Source: Cerioporus squamosus
Taxonomy: Eukaryota; Basidiomycota; Agaricomycetes; Polyporales; Polyporaceae
Direction of reading: 5' to 3'
DNA length: 21,713 nt
Assembly: GCA_022592435.1 (NCBI GenBank)
Contig: JABYQS010000462.1
Location: 1-21,713 of the forward strand
Within the stretch, counting starts at the first letter, position 1. Every line of letters begins with the position of its first letter. This document shows, piece by piece, positions 10,329 to 19,416 of this stretch. The notes below the pieces were generated by a model, which was not told the DNA's origin, made no database searches, and saw only the letters and a list, made by a program, of their open reading frames with translations. The position numbers were made by a program, and so were the translations under genes.

Positions 10329-11283
10329 ATGCACCCTCGCGGTCCCTTCTTGCTTGCCCTAGCTGCCGTGTTGAATGGAGTTGCTGCCCAACACCCCACG
10401 TTTGCGCCGGTTCCGCCAATATTAGTTCCAAGCAAAGGCGACAAGTGGAACGTTGGAGAGTTACGTACGGTTGAGTGGTGAGTTGTTCAGTTGTCCTGCC
10501 CTCGCTGGCGTATTGCTTCGAAGGCGCTTCGAATGAGCCCACAAAGTCTGTGTTTACGAGGGGAAGGCTTGTAGCTAATGCTGTCGTTAACAGGGGACTT
10601 GCTGCCAATGACCCATTGACCAACTCGAGCGGCGACCCGATCCTGGGCTTCATCCTCTTGTCATACGACAGCGGGGACCCTCTGAACCCTGTCCTTCTGG
10701 AAGGCAAGTCTTTGAGCTCGGTACCTCTGCCAGTATATATATTGAGTGTGTTGTTGCTCACAGGTCAGCGGCTTGCGTCAGGGTTCCCACTGTCACAGAA
10801 GATGGTGAACATCATCGTGCCCGAGGTCCCTACGCGACAGGATTACTCGATCTTCCGTACGTCTCCAACTTTATAGCCTGCCACAAACCACTACTGAGCT
10901 GCTGTCCGCACAAAGTCAATGCCGATGCTGACGGCGTGAGTTGGACCGACCCCTTCGAGATATTAAACCCGAACGACCCGCAGGGTACCGGTGCACGCCC
11001 AACATCGCTCTCAGTGAGCACTGCGCCACCCATCTCGGTTACAGTCGTGCTTCCTACGCCGACTGACAGCAGTGCCTCGTCCGCGACCGCGCCCCCGAGT
11101 TCTGCATCCACGACCGCGCCTCCCAGTTCCTCATCAACTACGACCAGCACCAGCACCAGCGCTGCAGCGTCCCAGACTGCAACCCGCACCAATGGCGCTT
11201 CCTCCCCGTGGCGTAACGACATCTTGGCTGGAGTCGGCATTGTCTCTGGGCCCTTCATCCTACTTGTCCATGCTGTTATATGA
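10329..11283 (+). CDS. Secreted Ser/Thr-rich GPI-anchored protein, Kre9/Knh1-like (copy 3)
   Basis: A 239-residue paralogue, closest to copy 2. Exons are 10329-10477, 10594-10703, 10764-10856 and 10916-11283, with introns of 116, 60 and 59 nt. Exons 2 and 3 have the same lengths (110 and 93 nt) as in copy 2. The signal peptide ends NGVAA before Q21. The domain reads ILVPSKGDKWNVGELRTVEW, LTNSSGDPILGFILLSYDSG and MVNIIVPEVPTRQDYSIF, then WTDPFEILNPNDPQGTG. A stalk with Thr-Ala-Pro-Pro-Ser-Ser-like repeats (about 165-215) and a hydrophobic tail (GIVSGPFILLVHAVI) suggest GPI anchoring. The second intron begins with GC rather than GT (GAAG|GCAAGT at 10704), while copy 2 has GAGA|GTGAGT at the same place. 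Function in the wall is inferred from the family only. Confidence 0.88.
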
Positions 11284-11874
11284 ATGGTGCACGTAGCTCA
11301 TGGGTAGTACAGGCTGCAAGCGTATGGATGTCCGTGGTCGCTAGGTCTCGTTCGCTGTCTGTGTATATCGATCGTTACTCCATTGCTACATAGTGTCTAT
11401 ACCAATGCATCTCCATTACGTCGCGAAGAGCACGCGAATCATGCAGGAGCACAAGCACAAAGCACAATAGCCAGAAGATATACCGGCTGTGGTTATTGGT
11501 TGGCCAAGGATTAGTTGGAGGGCTCCACTAGGCTTCCTGGATGGTACGATATAATATGGGTAGTGCGTAAGCGAGGTAAAAGAGCGACGGAGTATGTACG
11601 AAAGCCTAACGGGCGGCGTATATCACACACGAAGAGAAAGCAACTAGCCATCGTATTCTGTCCTCGGGTAAGTAAAGCATAATTAAGTCGCAGTACCGCA
11701 GGTACTGACTGACGGGAGTATGTGAGGGTCTAAAAGAATCCAAGTCCATGTGTCTACGGGATCTAGAGGGGATGGTCCTATGCTACACACAAAGAGTGAA
11801 TCGTGATCGTGAGATGAGGCGGTCCGTAGGTTGGATGATAAGAAAGCGGTTCCAAGAGTAATGGCAGTGAGAGC
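11284..11874. other. Convergent spacer between wall-protein copies 3 and 4
   Basis: These 591 bases lie between two genes that end toward each other. They should hold both 3' UTRs and poly(A) signals. I see no open frame of interest, no repeat and no RNA gene. Confidence 0.5.
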
Positions 11875-12964
11875 TCAGTGTACCCGTCGAGGATACGATC
11901 GCCTGTCGTGCTCGCGACAGAGGCGCGCACGCTTCATGCGATGGGTGGGGGAAGGCTGCGACTCGGACGTCTGTACGAGCTCCACTCGTGCGCTCGCGGC
12001 AGTAGGCGTGGCTTCGGGCTCGGCGCCCTCTTCCGCAGAAGCCGCGATTGACAGAGCGTCCGCTGAGCCCTCTGTCGCAGTCACGGATGGCAGGCTCGTG
12101 GTTGTCCCGGAGCCCGACAAGGAAAGGATAGAGGACGTTGACCCGTTGACGACACTGGCCGTCGCAGAGGCAAGACTGGCGGAATCTGACATGGACGTCA
12201 GTGCGCTGTCGGAGAACGTCGACGTGAGCGACATGGTGACGGAGACCGGCGGCGCGGTGGTGACAACGAGCTTGTCCGGAGGCTGGTCCGTGCCCTCGAC
12301 GTCTTCAGGATTGAAGATGCTGATGTAGCCGCTCCAGGCCGAGACGTCATGCTCGTCCCGGGAGAACACTAGGGGTAGCGAGAAAGACACAATGGTATGA
12401 ACGAGCAGTGTGAACGAGAGGGAGCTAGATAACGCACGGTACAAGGTATAGTCGTCCCTGGTGGGGACCGAGGGTACCATGACGTTTGCAAGCCTGTCCG
12501 TAACCGGAAACCAGTCCGTGAGCTCTGCTGCGATGTCAGTGCACGCAGTCCCTTAAAACATCAATCTACGACTCAACGATGTACTCACCCGAAAGCAGAA
12601 CGTGAGCGTTCTGCGATCCGCCCGAATAAGCCAGGATGAACTTGGCCATGATCGGGTCTCCCGAGCTGTTCGTTGTCCTCACATGATGCATCGTCCTATG
12701 TACGACCCAGACACTTCCTCAACATCTATGAAAGCTTGTCAAGAAGGGCAGGACGTACCACTGGACCGTATGCATATCTCCAACCTGCCAGACATCACCC
12801 GTGCGCGGTGCGACGATCGACGACCCGCGTTGGTACGATGGGAACGCGCCTCCGACCGCCACGACGATGAAACATGCCAGCGTGGCGACGAGGCACAGCG
12901 TCGCCGCAGCTCTTGTGGTGATCTTCCAGAGGCGCGTACGATAGTGCGTCTTGTGCGTGTTCAT
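11875..12964 (-). CDS. Kre9/Knh1-like Ser/Thr-rich protein without GPI signal (copy 4)
   Basis: A diverged fourth paralogue of 298 residues. Exons are 12759-12964, 12589-12695, 12438-12527 and 11875-12368; introns are 63, 61 and 69 nt, in the same positions and phases as the other copies. The chosen ATG (12964) gives about 24 basic-rich residues, then a hydrophobic stretch (LCLVATLACFIVVAVGG), so this could be a long signal peptide or an uncleaved anchor. An in-frame ATG at 13057 would add 31 residues. The domain reads SIVAPRTGDVWQVGDMHTVQW, NSSGDPIMAKFILAYSGG and ANVMVPSVPTRDDYTLY, then WSGYISIFNPEDVEGT. The Ser/Thr-rich region follows, but the end is charged and basic (HRMKRARLCREHDRRSY) with no hydrophobic tail, and no other frame supplies one. 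The protein may be secreted or held by its N-terminal segment. Intron 2 ends in a NAGNAG acceptor (12524-12529). Confidence 0.8.
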
Positions 12965-13392
12965 GGCATGGGTGCACGGCGGAGAGAGAGAGCGGAGGAC
13001 GACGGTCGAAGGACGAACATAGCTGGACCGTTCGTCGGATGATGCGTCCTCGGCCACCTTCGACTTCGGTCGCCTCTAGTATGTAGCGTCAGTGATCCTA
13101 AGCTGCTTATCAGCGCCGTTTCATGGCGGCTTGTCGAAGACCGGCCGTGGAGCTGCATGTTACTTAGCGGTGATGAATGCGAGAGCCCGCTCTCATCCGA
13201 GCGTGAAGATCGACGCGTACGGCCTCCAGAAGCTGCATCGCCACTCATAATCGTCGCAAGCGAGCCTCGGAATGACATCTTCCGACTCGGTTCGGGACAT
13301 TGGCAATGGCCTGCATATAGAACGTGCTATCAGTACAGAGCGATATGTGGCTAGTTGCTACACCTTGTCTTGTAGACATCTCAATCTATGAC
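12965..13392. other. Spacer between copy 4 and the HyuB gene
   Basis: This 428-base interval should hold the promoter of copy 4 and the 3' end of the HyuB gene, both on the minus strand. A short GA-rich run lies at about 12980-12992. No gene or RNA is visible. Confidence 0.45.
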
Positions 13393-15517
13393 CTAGAAGG
13401 CAGCCTGCGCGGCCTCACGCTCTGCCAGACTTCCGCGAGGAGCCCACGCGCGCAGATGGTCGTGTCCACCATGTGCGAGCTCTTCTTCCTCCTCCTTGGA
13501 TATGCCCCAAGCACCTGCGCCAGGCGTCTCAATGAGCAACGTATCGCCCTTGCCCATGTATATGGTGGCCTTCCCGCCTATGTTGATCTTCCTCGGCTTC
13601 AGTGGCTGGCGTTCATCATGATCCTCTGGAAGGTCCCCGTCTTCTTCCCGCGGTTGCTTAACCCAAGTGTTACGGCCAAGCGCACCAGGTCCACCACCTT
13701 CCATGCCGTAAGGCTGACGCGTACGGCGTTCGGAAAGTATCGACACCTGCAATGGTTCGAGGAACTCGATCTCGCGGACTACACCGTCACCACCGCGCCA
13801 TCGGCCCTTGCCACCGGAGCCCTCGCGGATGCCAAACTGGTGAACGATGACAGGGTAACGGCGCTCGAGAATCTCGACATCACCGATACGGGTGTTGGTG
13901 ATGTGAGTATGCACACCGGACGTGCCGTGCCAGCCGGGACCAGCGCCGGAACCACCAGCTATGGTCTGTCAGGAGGCACTTAGCATATATGGCTACAAGA
14001 TGGGGCGAAACAGTACCTCGTAGTAGCCATAACCAGTGACGTTGTTGCCGTCCTTGTCCTTGCCACCCGAGCCGAACGTCAAGTTGCTACCGTAGGAATC
14101 AGCATCCGTCAATGTGCGACGAAGGTTATGAGACATACTTCGTGCATCCTTGACTGGCAGCGCAGGCGTGGAATGCCTTCAATACAACGTCGACAATCCG
14201 TTGGGACGTAAGGACGTTGCCACCGCACACCGCGGCAGTGCGAGAAGGAGACAGGAGCGAACCCTCAGGGATTTTGACTGCATAGCGAATGTCAGAATCA
14301 TCACAGAAGTACGCGTAAGAGCGCACATACCGGTGATGGGGACCAAGCACCCTGCATTGAGCGGGATGTCCATGTCGAGCATGGCACGCATACAGTAGAT
14401 CACAGCAGAGTGCACAACTGAGATGGGGGCGTTCAGGTTGCCACGAATCTCGCAGCCCGTGCCCTCGAAATCGAGCACGGCGGAGCCTTCCTTCTCGTCA
14501 ATCTCCACCTTGAGCTGGATCTACGTGCGAGTGTGAGTGTGAGTGTGGTACACGAAGATCGAGTGTTTATGAGTGACACGCACGGGAGAGCCATCATCGA
14601 GGTAGTCAATCGCTTCGAGGACATTCGAGCCCGCGCGTTTCACAACGTCACGGAGCAGGTTGCGGACTGAGGACTCCGCGTTCGCGCGGATGTGGTACAT
14701 ATACTCCTGGACGGTCTCTAGCCCGTAGTCATCAACGACTTCGCGTACGTTTCTGTCAGCTCAAGATTCATTCGAATGAGAAGAGGACGTACTCTGCTGG
14801 ATGAGCTGGATCCCCTTGTGGTTCGCGGCGATCTGGGCCTTGAGGTCGCTCTCAACATCCCTGATGTTCCTGCATCCAGAACTACCCGCATACTGCGCAG
14901 GCTTGGTGATCATATAGTCGATGAGGCCCTCGCGGTCGAACACCCCCTCGCTCACGATCTTGAAACTGACAATGTGCGCTCCCTCTTCGAAAATGGTCGT
15001 CGACGTTGGCGGCATCGACCCGGGGAGAATTCCACCAATATCCGCATGGTGGCCGCGGGACGCGGTGAAGAAGATGATCTCGCGCTCGCCGGAGGACGAG
15101 GGCGCGGAGAAGACGGGGGAGATGATGGTGATGTCGGGCAAGTGCGAGCCGCCTGCATGCGGGGAGTTCGTCATGAGGACATCGCCGGGCTTAAGGGTCT
15201 TCGCATGCAGCTGCATTTGGTATCGTACGGCGCTGTAGGAAAACCATGAATTCATCCGTGATCTCAGGAGCCCGCGCGGGATGCCCTCACAAACTCATTG
15301 ATCCCAAGTGAATTGGAATGAAGGGCGCATTCGCGACGAGGTCGCCATCGGGGGCGAATAGCGCGCAGGAGAAGTCGAGTCGCTCCTTGATGTTCGTGCT
15401 GATAGCGGTCTGCTGCAACGACCGTCCCATCGCCTCCGCGACGCTCATGAAGCGGTTGGCGAAGAGCGTGAGCAGGATCGGGTCCGGCGGGTTGTACTTC
15501 TTCGTCTGTGCAGACAT
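13393..15517 (-). CDS. Stand-alone hydantoinase B / 5-oxoprolinase C-terminal-half protein
   Basis: Encodes 597 residues matching the HyuB half of ATP-dependent 5-oxoprolinase, which opens 5-oxo-L-proline to glutamate in the gamma-glutamyl cycle. Exons: 15291-15517, 14793-15232, 14584-14738, 14331-14520, 14139-14277, 14017-14086 and 13393-13965; introns are 51-63 nt and phases agree throughout. Family segments in order: [143 protein letters not shown] and [13 protein letters not shown]. Fungal oxoprolinases are normally one chain of nearly 1,300 residues with an N-terminal HyuA (ATPase) half. Here the gene begins where HyuB would begin, a stop lies four codons before the ATG, and an opposite-strand gene starts 412 bp upstream. 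HyuA is therefore absent locally; activity may need a partner encoded elsewhere. Confidence 0.9.
14529..14546. repeat. Short GAGTGT x3 repeat inside a HyuB intron
   Basis: Three perfect copies of the hexamer GAGTGT lie within intron 3 (14521-14583) of the HyuB gene. It is a minor simple repeat with no evident role. Confidence 0.8.
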
Positions 15518-15929
15518 CGTTGGTACTTTCTACAATGTCAAAGTCAAGCAGGGGATGGCGTGGACGGTCCTGGAGGCCTCAAAACCTACGGCGAGGATCA
15601 GCACGATTGCTGTTCACCCGCGTTCGGGACTCCGATACGCATATGCTCAGCAACTCACCGCATATACCGACTATCCTATATAATCGTCCTGGGTTTTGAT
15701 AGGCAAGTCTCGCTTGATATGCGAGGGCGACGAGTTCGTCGACGTGTAGCGAGAGATGACGGCTCGGAGAGCGTGAGTGGAACGAGCATGACGGTGGTCA
15801 CATGTAGAGACGCGCTCGGTGTCGCGGGAGGCCGCGACGCGATGCGAGCGCGTCCACGCCGCTTTCCTCGACGACCACCATCCCCACATCGTCTCGCACA
15901 CTGTACTCATACAGCCGGCGTCGCGAGGA
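15518..15929. promoter_or_regulatory. Shared divergent promoter region of HyuB and UBR7 genes
   Basis: These 412 bases separate two genes read in opposite directions, so both promoters must fit here. A TATATAGG-like box for the HyuB gene lies on the minus strand at about 15676-15684, some 160 bases before its ATG. I see no coding sequence for the missing HyuA half. Confidence 0.5.
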
Positions 15930-17505
15930 ATGTCCGACTCTGCGACGCTCACCTCTGTTCTCGAGTCCCAGAACGCTCTCCTGCAAGAGGCATCGCTCGC
16001 ACTTCCGCACTCATTCTCGCAATGCACCTATTCGCTGGGGCATATCCGTCAAGCCGTCTACCTCTGCCTGACATGCACACCTCCCGGCTCTGACAAGCCT
16101 CCGCGCGGCGTATGCGCGGCCTGCTCGATAGCATGTCACACGGACCACGAGCAGCTGGAACTCTTCCCCAAGCGGAACTTCCGGTGCGACTGCCCCACGC
16201 GCGCCCTCGACCATGCATGCACCCTCCACACACGTCTCGAAGAGACGAACGATACGAATGCCTATGGGAGAAACTTCAGAGCAGAGTTTTGCAGGTGCGG
16301 CAGGGCGTATAACGCGGAGAACGAGAGGGAGACTATGATCCAGTGTATAGCCTGTGAGGTGTGTTCGAGTGGCCTCTGTGACACAAGTGCTAATCGTAAC
16401 CCATTGTCGCCCTGTACATAGGACTGGTTCCACGAGTCATGTCTGAATCTCCGCGAGCGACCGTCCTCCCGTGACCCGACGCCCGAGGTTGCACCCCAGT
16501 CGGAAGCACCCCTCGACGATGGCGCGTCGGACGCATCTTCGTCCGGGCTTCCCCCACCTCTCATCCGTGCAAGTGACTATGACGCTTTCGTATGCAGTGC
16601 GTGTGTACGCCAGATCGATTCTCTGCGCAAGATCGCAGGTACCCCTGGTGCGCTGATGGTCGTGCGCACGGCTGACTCTCCGACGGAGCCCTGGGTCATC
16701 ATTGGGAAGGACGAGGCAAAGGAGACGGCTTCTGTCGAAGTGGACGCTAAGGACGGGGACGCAACGAACAAGACTCCTGCACAACAACTTGCGGGAGAGA
16801 AGCGCGAAAGGTCCTCGTCGGTCTCGGAGGAGCACCAGGCAAAGAGATTACGCATCTCTCCAGACGCGGATTCTACCCCTTGTTGTCTTGCGTCTGCCCA
16901 AGATCCGCGAGTGCGGACGCTGCTCGGCGGTCTTGAGCCAACTTCACTGAAGGACGTGGACGTGAAGGACGAAGGGGGACCTGATACCAAGCGCTACTAT
17001 GGTGCCGGGGACGTCTTCCTCACTGAGGGATGGAGGGCTCGCTGGTGTCGCTGCAAGAATGTAAGTTGTTTCCAACGCCGCTGCGTACCCTTTTTGACGA
17101 AGTTTGATCAGTGTCTTCCATCCCTACAATCTCGTCCGTACTTGCTAGAGGAAGAAGAGACGTATGAGCCCCCTGAAGATCCTGACTCAGGTGGGTAGCC
17201 CTCACACTATACATCTGCACACTCTAATTGCCGCATACCAGGTCTATCGTTGGAGGAGCTGGGGATGCGCGCCCTACAGAGACTTCCTCGGGAGAGTGCT
17301 ATCAACGGCATCATGGCGTTCAACGCGATGCGGTGAGTACTTGTATCGACTTGATCGTAACTGTTTGGGCTCATCTCACCAAAACAGTGATGACCTCATG
17401 AAGCACCTGCGTCCGTTCGCAGAGCGAGGGGACGAAGTGACTGAGGCAGATATCAGGGGGTTCTTTGACGAACGAATTCGAGAGTTGGAAGCCAGGCGTC
17501 GCTGA
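15930..17505 (+). CDS. UBR7: UBR-box and PHD-finger protein, UBR7/Mlo2 family (putative E3 ubiquitin ligase)
   Basis: Encodes 451 residues. Exons are 15930-16358, 16422-17060, 17112-17190, 17242-17332 and 17388-17505; introns are 63, 51, 51 and 55 nt and phases agree. The N-terminal UBR box (about residues 30-100) shows CTYSLGHIRQAVYLCLTC, CAACSIACHTDHEQLELF and RNFRCDCP, the Cys/His zinc pattern that binds N-degrons in canonical UBR proteins. An atypical PHD finger follows: FCRCGRAYNAEN, MIQCIACEDWFHESCL, and the closing FVCSAC after a Ser-rich insert. The middle is charged and probably disordered (KRERSSSVSEEHQAKRLR). A conserved cysteine-containing segment (GWRARWCRCKN, then C-L-P-S-L) and a helical end (DDLMKHLRPFAERGDEVTEA) complete the family layout. 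Human UBR7 acts on histone H2B; fission yeast Mlo2 is the closest named fungal relative. Substrates here are unknown. No frame breaks. Confidence 0.92.
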
Positions 17506-17964
17506 TTCGTCTCTTGTACCATGCTAGAGATGATTGTCTTCTGTAGAGTTGAGGCTGCCTGCGAGCCCAATATTGTACCATGTCTGATCTTGTAAGTGTC
17601 GTTCGGAACGCGAGGCTCGCATGAGATTATTTGCGGGTGGCACCACCGTCACATCCCTCCCCTCACGGACTTCAGGCTCCTGTTTCATACTGGTGGACTC
17701 AGCACTCTCGCTGCAGCATGAACCGACACAGCGTAGAGAGCACCCCAAGGTCGAGACCGCGCAACGGGAGCCGCTCGCGCCCTGGGCCCGAGCGCGCGAA
17801 AGTGGCTAAACACGCGCATGTCACGAGACCGCAGAGCGCACGTGAGGAGTTGTTGATCGTGAGTAGACTTGGGCTGAGCCACGCCCCGGCTCCCCGCGCA
17901 TCTTGAACTCCTTCCTCTACCATCCCCGCCCCCGCGAACAACCACCCCCCGCGCGCAACACACG
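17506..17964. other. Spacer between UBR7 and HMGN-like genes
   Basis: This 459-base interval holds the UBR7 3' end and the promoter of the next gene. The stretch just before the next ATG is C-rich. Open frames on both strands look like chance; nothing is recognisable. Confidence 0.45.
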
Positions 17965-18664
17965 ATGCCCCGCAAGGCTGCTGCAACTGCTGAGAGCGGC
18001 GCGGAGCCCCGCCGCTCTTCCCGCATCAAGGAACAGCCCAAGCCCGAGCCCGCCCCAAGAAGGCCCCCGCGAAGCCGCGCACCAAGAAGGTGAAGGAGCC
18101 CGCCGCCGAAGGCGAAGAGAAGCCCAAGTCGACCAAGGGTCGAAAGCGCACTGCTGCTGAGAAGGACGCCGAGGACGGCGCCGCCGTCAACGGTGACGAG
18201 CCCCCAGCCAAGAAGGTGCGTGTTGTGGATGTGGTCGCCCCGCCGCCGTCGCCCAGTCGCTCACCCTCGCGTAGGCCAAGCCTGCCTCCAAGGCTGCTGG
18301 CAAGCCCGCCAGCAAGGCCGCCGCCGCCAAGCCTGCCTCCAAGGCGTCTCGGGCGGGTTCGGCGAAGCCCGCCTCACGCGCTGCGAGCGCAAAGCCTGCC
18401 TCGCGGGCCTCCGCGAAGCCGCCGTCTACCGCAAAGAAGCCAGCGTCGCGTGCGGGATCGAAGAAGCCGGCATCCAAGGTGCGTGGTGCACGATGGTCGG
18501 CGTCGACTTGATGTCTTATCGGACGACGTGTAGGTTGGGCTGCTGAGAAAGAGAACGGAGCTGCTGCGGCTCCGGAGACGATCGCTGAGGAGCCCGAGGC
18601 TGAGGAGGCTGCCGAGGCCGCAGGTGAACAACCTGCAGGTGAGGCGGCCACAGCGGCGGCGTGA
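17965..18664 (+). CDS. Lys/Ala/Pro-rich HMGN-like nuclear protein, one frame break
   Basis: A small basic protein of about 197 residues, of the fungal HMGN-like (nucleosome-binding) type; that role is inferred from composition. It opens MPRKAAATAESGAEPRRSSR, where RRSSRIK is typical. Exons are 17965-18215, 18275-about 18485 and 18534-18664. After KPEPAP the frame runs into RRPPRSR and a stop, while the sensible text (VKEPAAEGEEKPKSTKGRKR) lies in another frame; one missing C in the C4 run at 18053-18056 restores it and makes exon 1 end in phase 0. Exon 2 is a repeat of A-K-P-A-S-K/R units. The acidic, Ala-rich tail (EEPEAEEAAEAAGEQ) ends at TGA 18662. Joining exons 2 and 3 needs the weak donor GTGCAC at 18486; the better donor at 18479 gives the wrong frame, so a second slip is possible. 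The acidic antisense frames are shadows. Confidence 0.65.
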
Positions 18665-19416
18665 TATAAGTGTGAGTGGTGTACATCGTCTTTGGCTGCC
18701 CCTGTTGACAATGACGTGGTCAATACAGTACGGCTTCGACCGCCCTGAAGGCCATTTTGCACCTTTGCACCCCTCGCTCGCTGTCGCTGTCGCCGCTTTT
18801 TATCTCTTCTATTTAACCAAGCTGCGCCCACGGAACTAGTTCGACCCGCCGATTCCCTCGATATCCTACTGTCCTCCGCTGCGGATTCCCCGCCTCCTAT
18901 ACTGCGTAGTGCCGGCTTGCGTCTTTATGTACATATGAATGGGGCCGTGTATTCTGTTTTCTTCGCTCGTCGTCGTCGTCGTCGCATTGCTGCCTGTCCT
19001 AGCTACCCTCGCTGAGTTAGTTTATGTACGTTGCGTGTATACTACTAGTGTCGAGTCGATTGGTTTGACGTCTGTACAAATGTAAACTCGGGTTTCCACC
19101 CCAGGAGTGCCGGAGCTTGCATGCAAAACCTTTCACCCTAATCGCATGCCCGACTACTCATGTTAAGGCCAGTGCGAAGCCTCAGGGTCAGGTTCTCCGA
19201 CACTGTATGCCGTATACAACATCCTGCGTAGCAGAGTTTCAAGGAGACTTCATGAATTGGAGTCAAGGAAAATGTGCGGATGTCGATACAAATACAACAT
19301 GCGTGTGAGTCTAGTAAACATAGAACATGCGTCGAAAGCAAATAGCACAGTGACAGAGTCTGGTCATGCAACATCCACCCTCGCCCTCGCCCTGGGACTG
19401 CCATGAACAGCTCGGG
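18665..19416. other. Convergent spacer between HMGN-like gene and POL2
   Basis: These 752 bases lie between two genes that end toward each other and should hold both 3' UTRs. The only structure I see is a (TCG)6 run at 18967-18984. Open frames here have no protein-like character. Confidence 0.5.
18967..18984. repeat. (TCG)6 microsatellite
   Basis: Six perfect TCG triplets lie downstream of the HMGN-like gene, in sequence that appears non-coding. Confidence 0.9.

Noticed and set aside
13324..13983. Plus-strand open frame of 219 codons
   Set aside because: It is antisense to the last HyuB exon, which has clear family motifs on the minus strand.
15518..15929. Search for the missing HyuA half upstream of HyuB
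   Set aside because: No frame on the minus strand shows HyuA motifs. A possible acceptor just before the ATG (TTGTAG) exists, but there is no room for 700 codons before the opposite-strand UBR7 gene.
18187..18831. Minus-strand Ala-rich open frame of 214 codons
   Set aside because: It lies antisense to the AKPAS-repeat exon of the HMGN-like gene; the Ala-rich text is the complement of that repeat.
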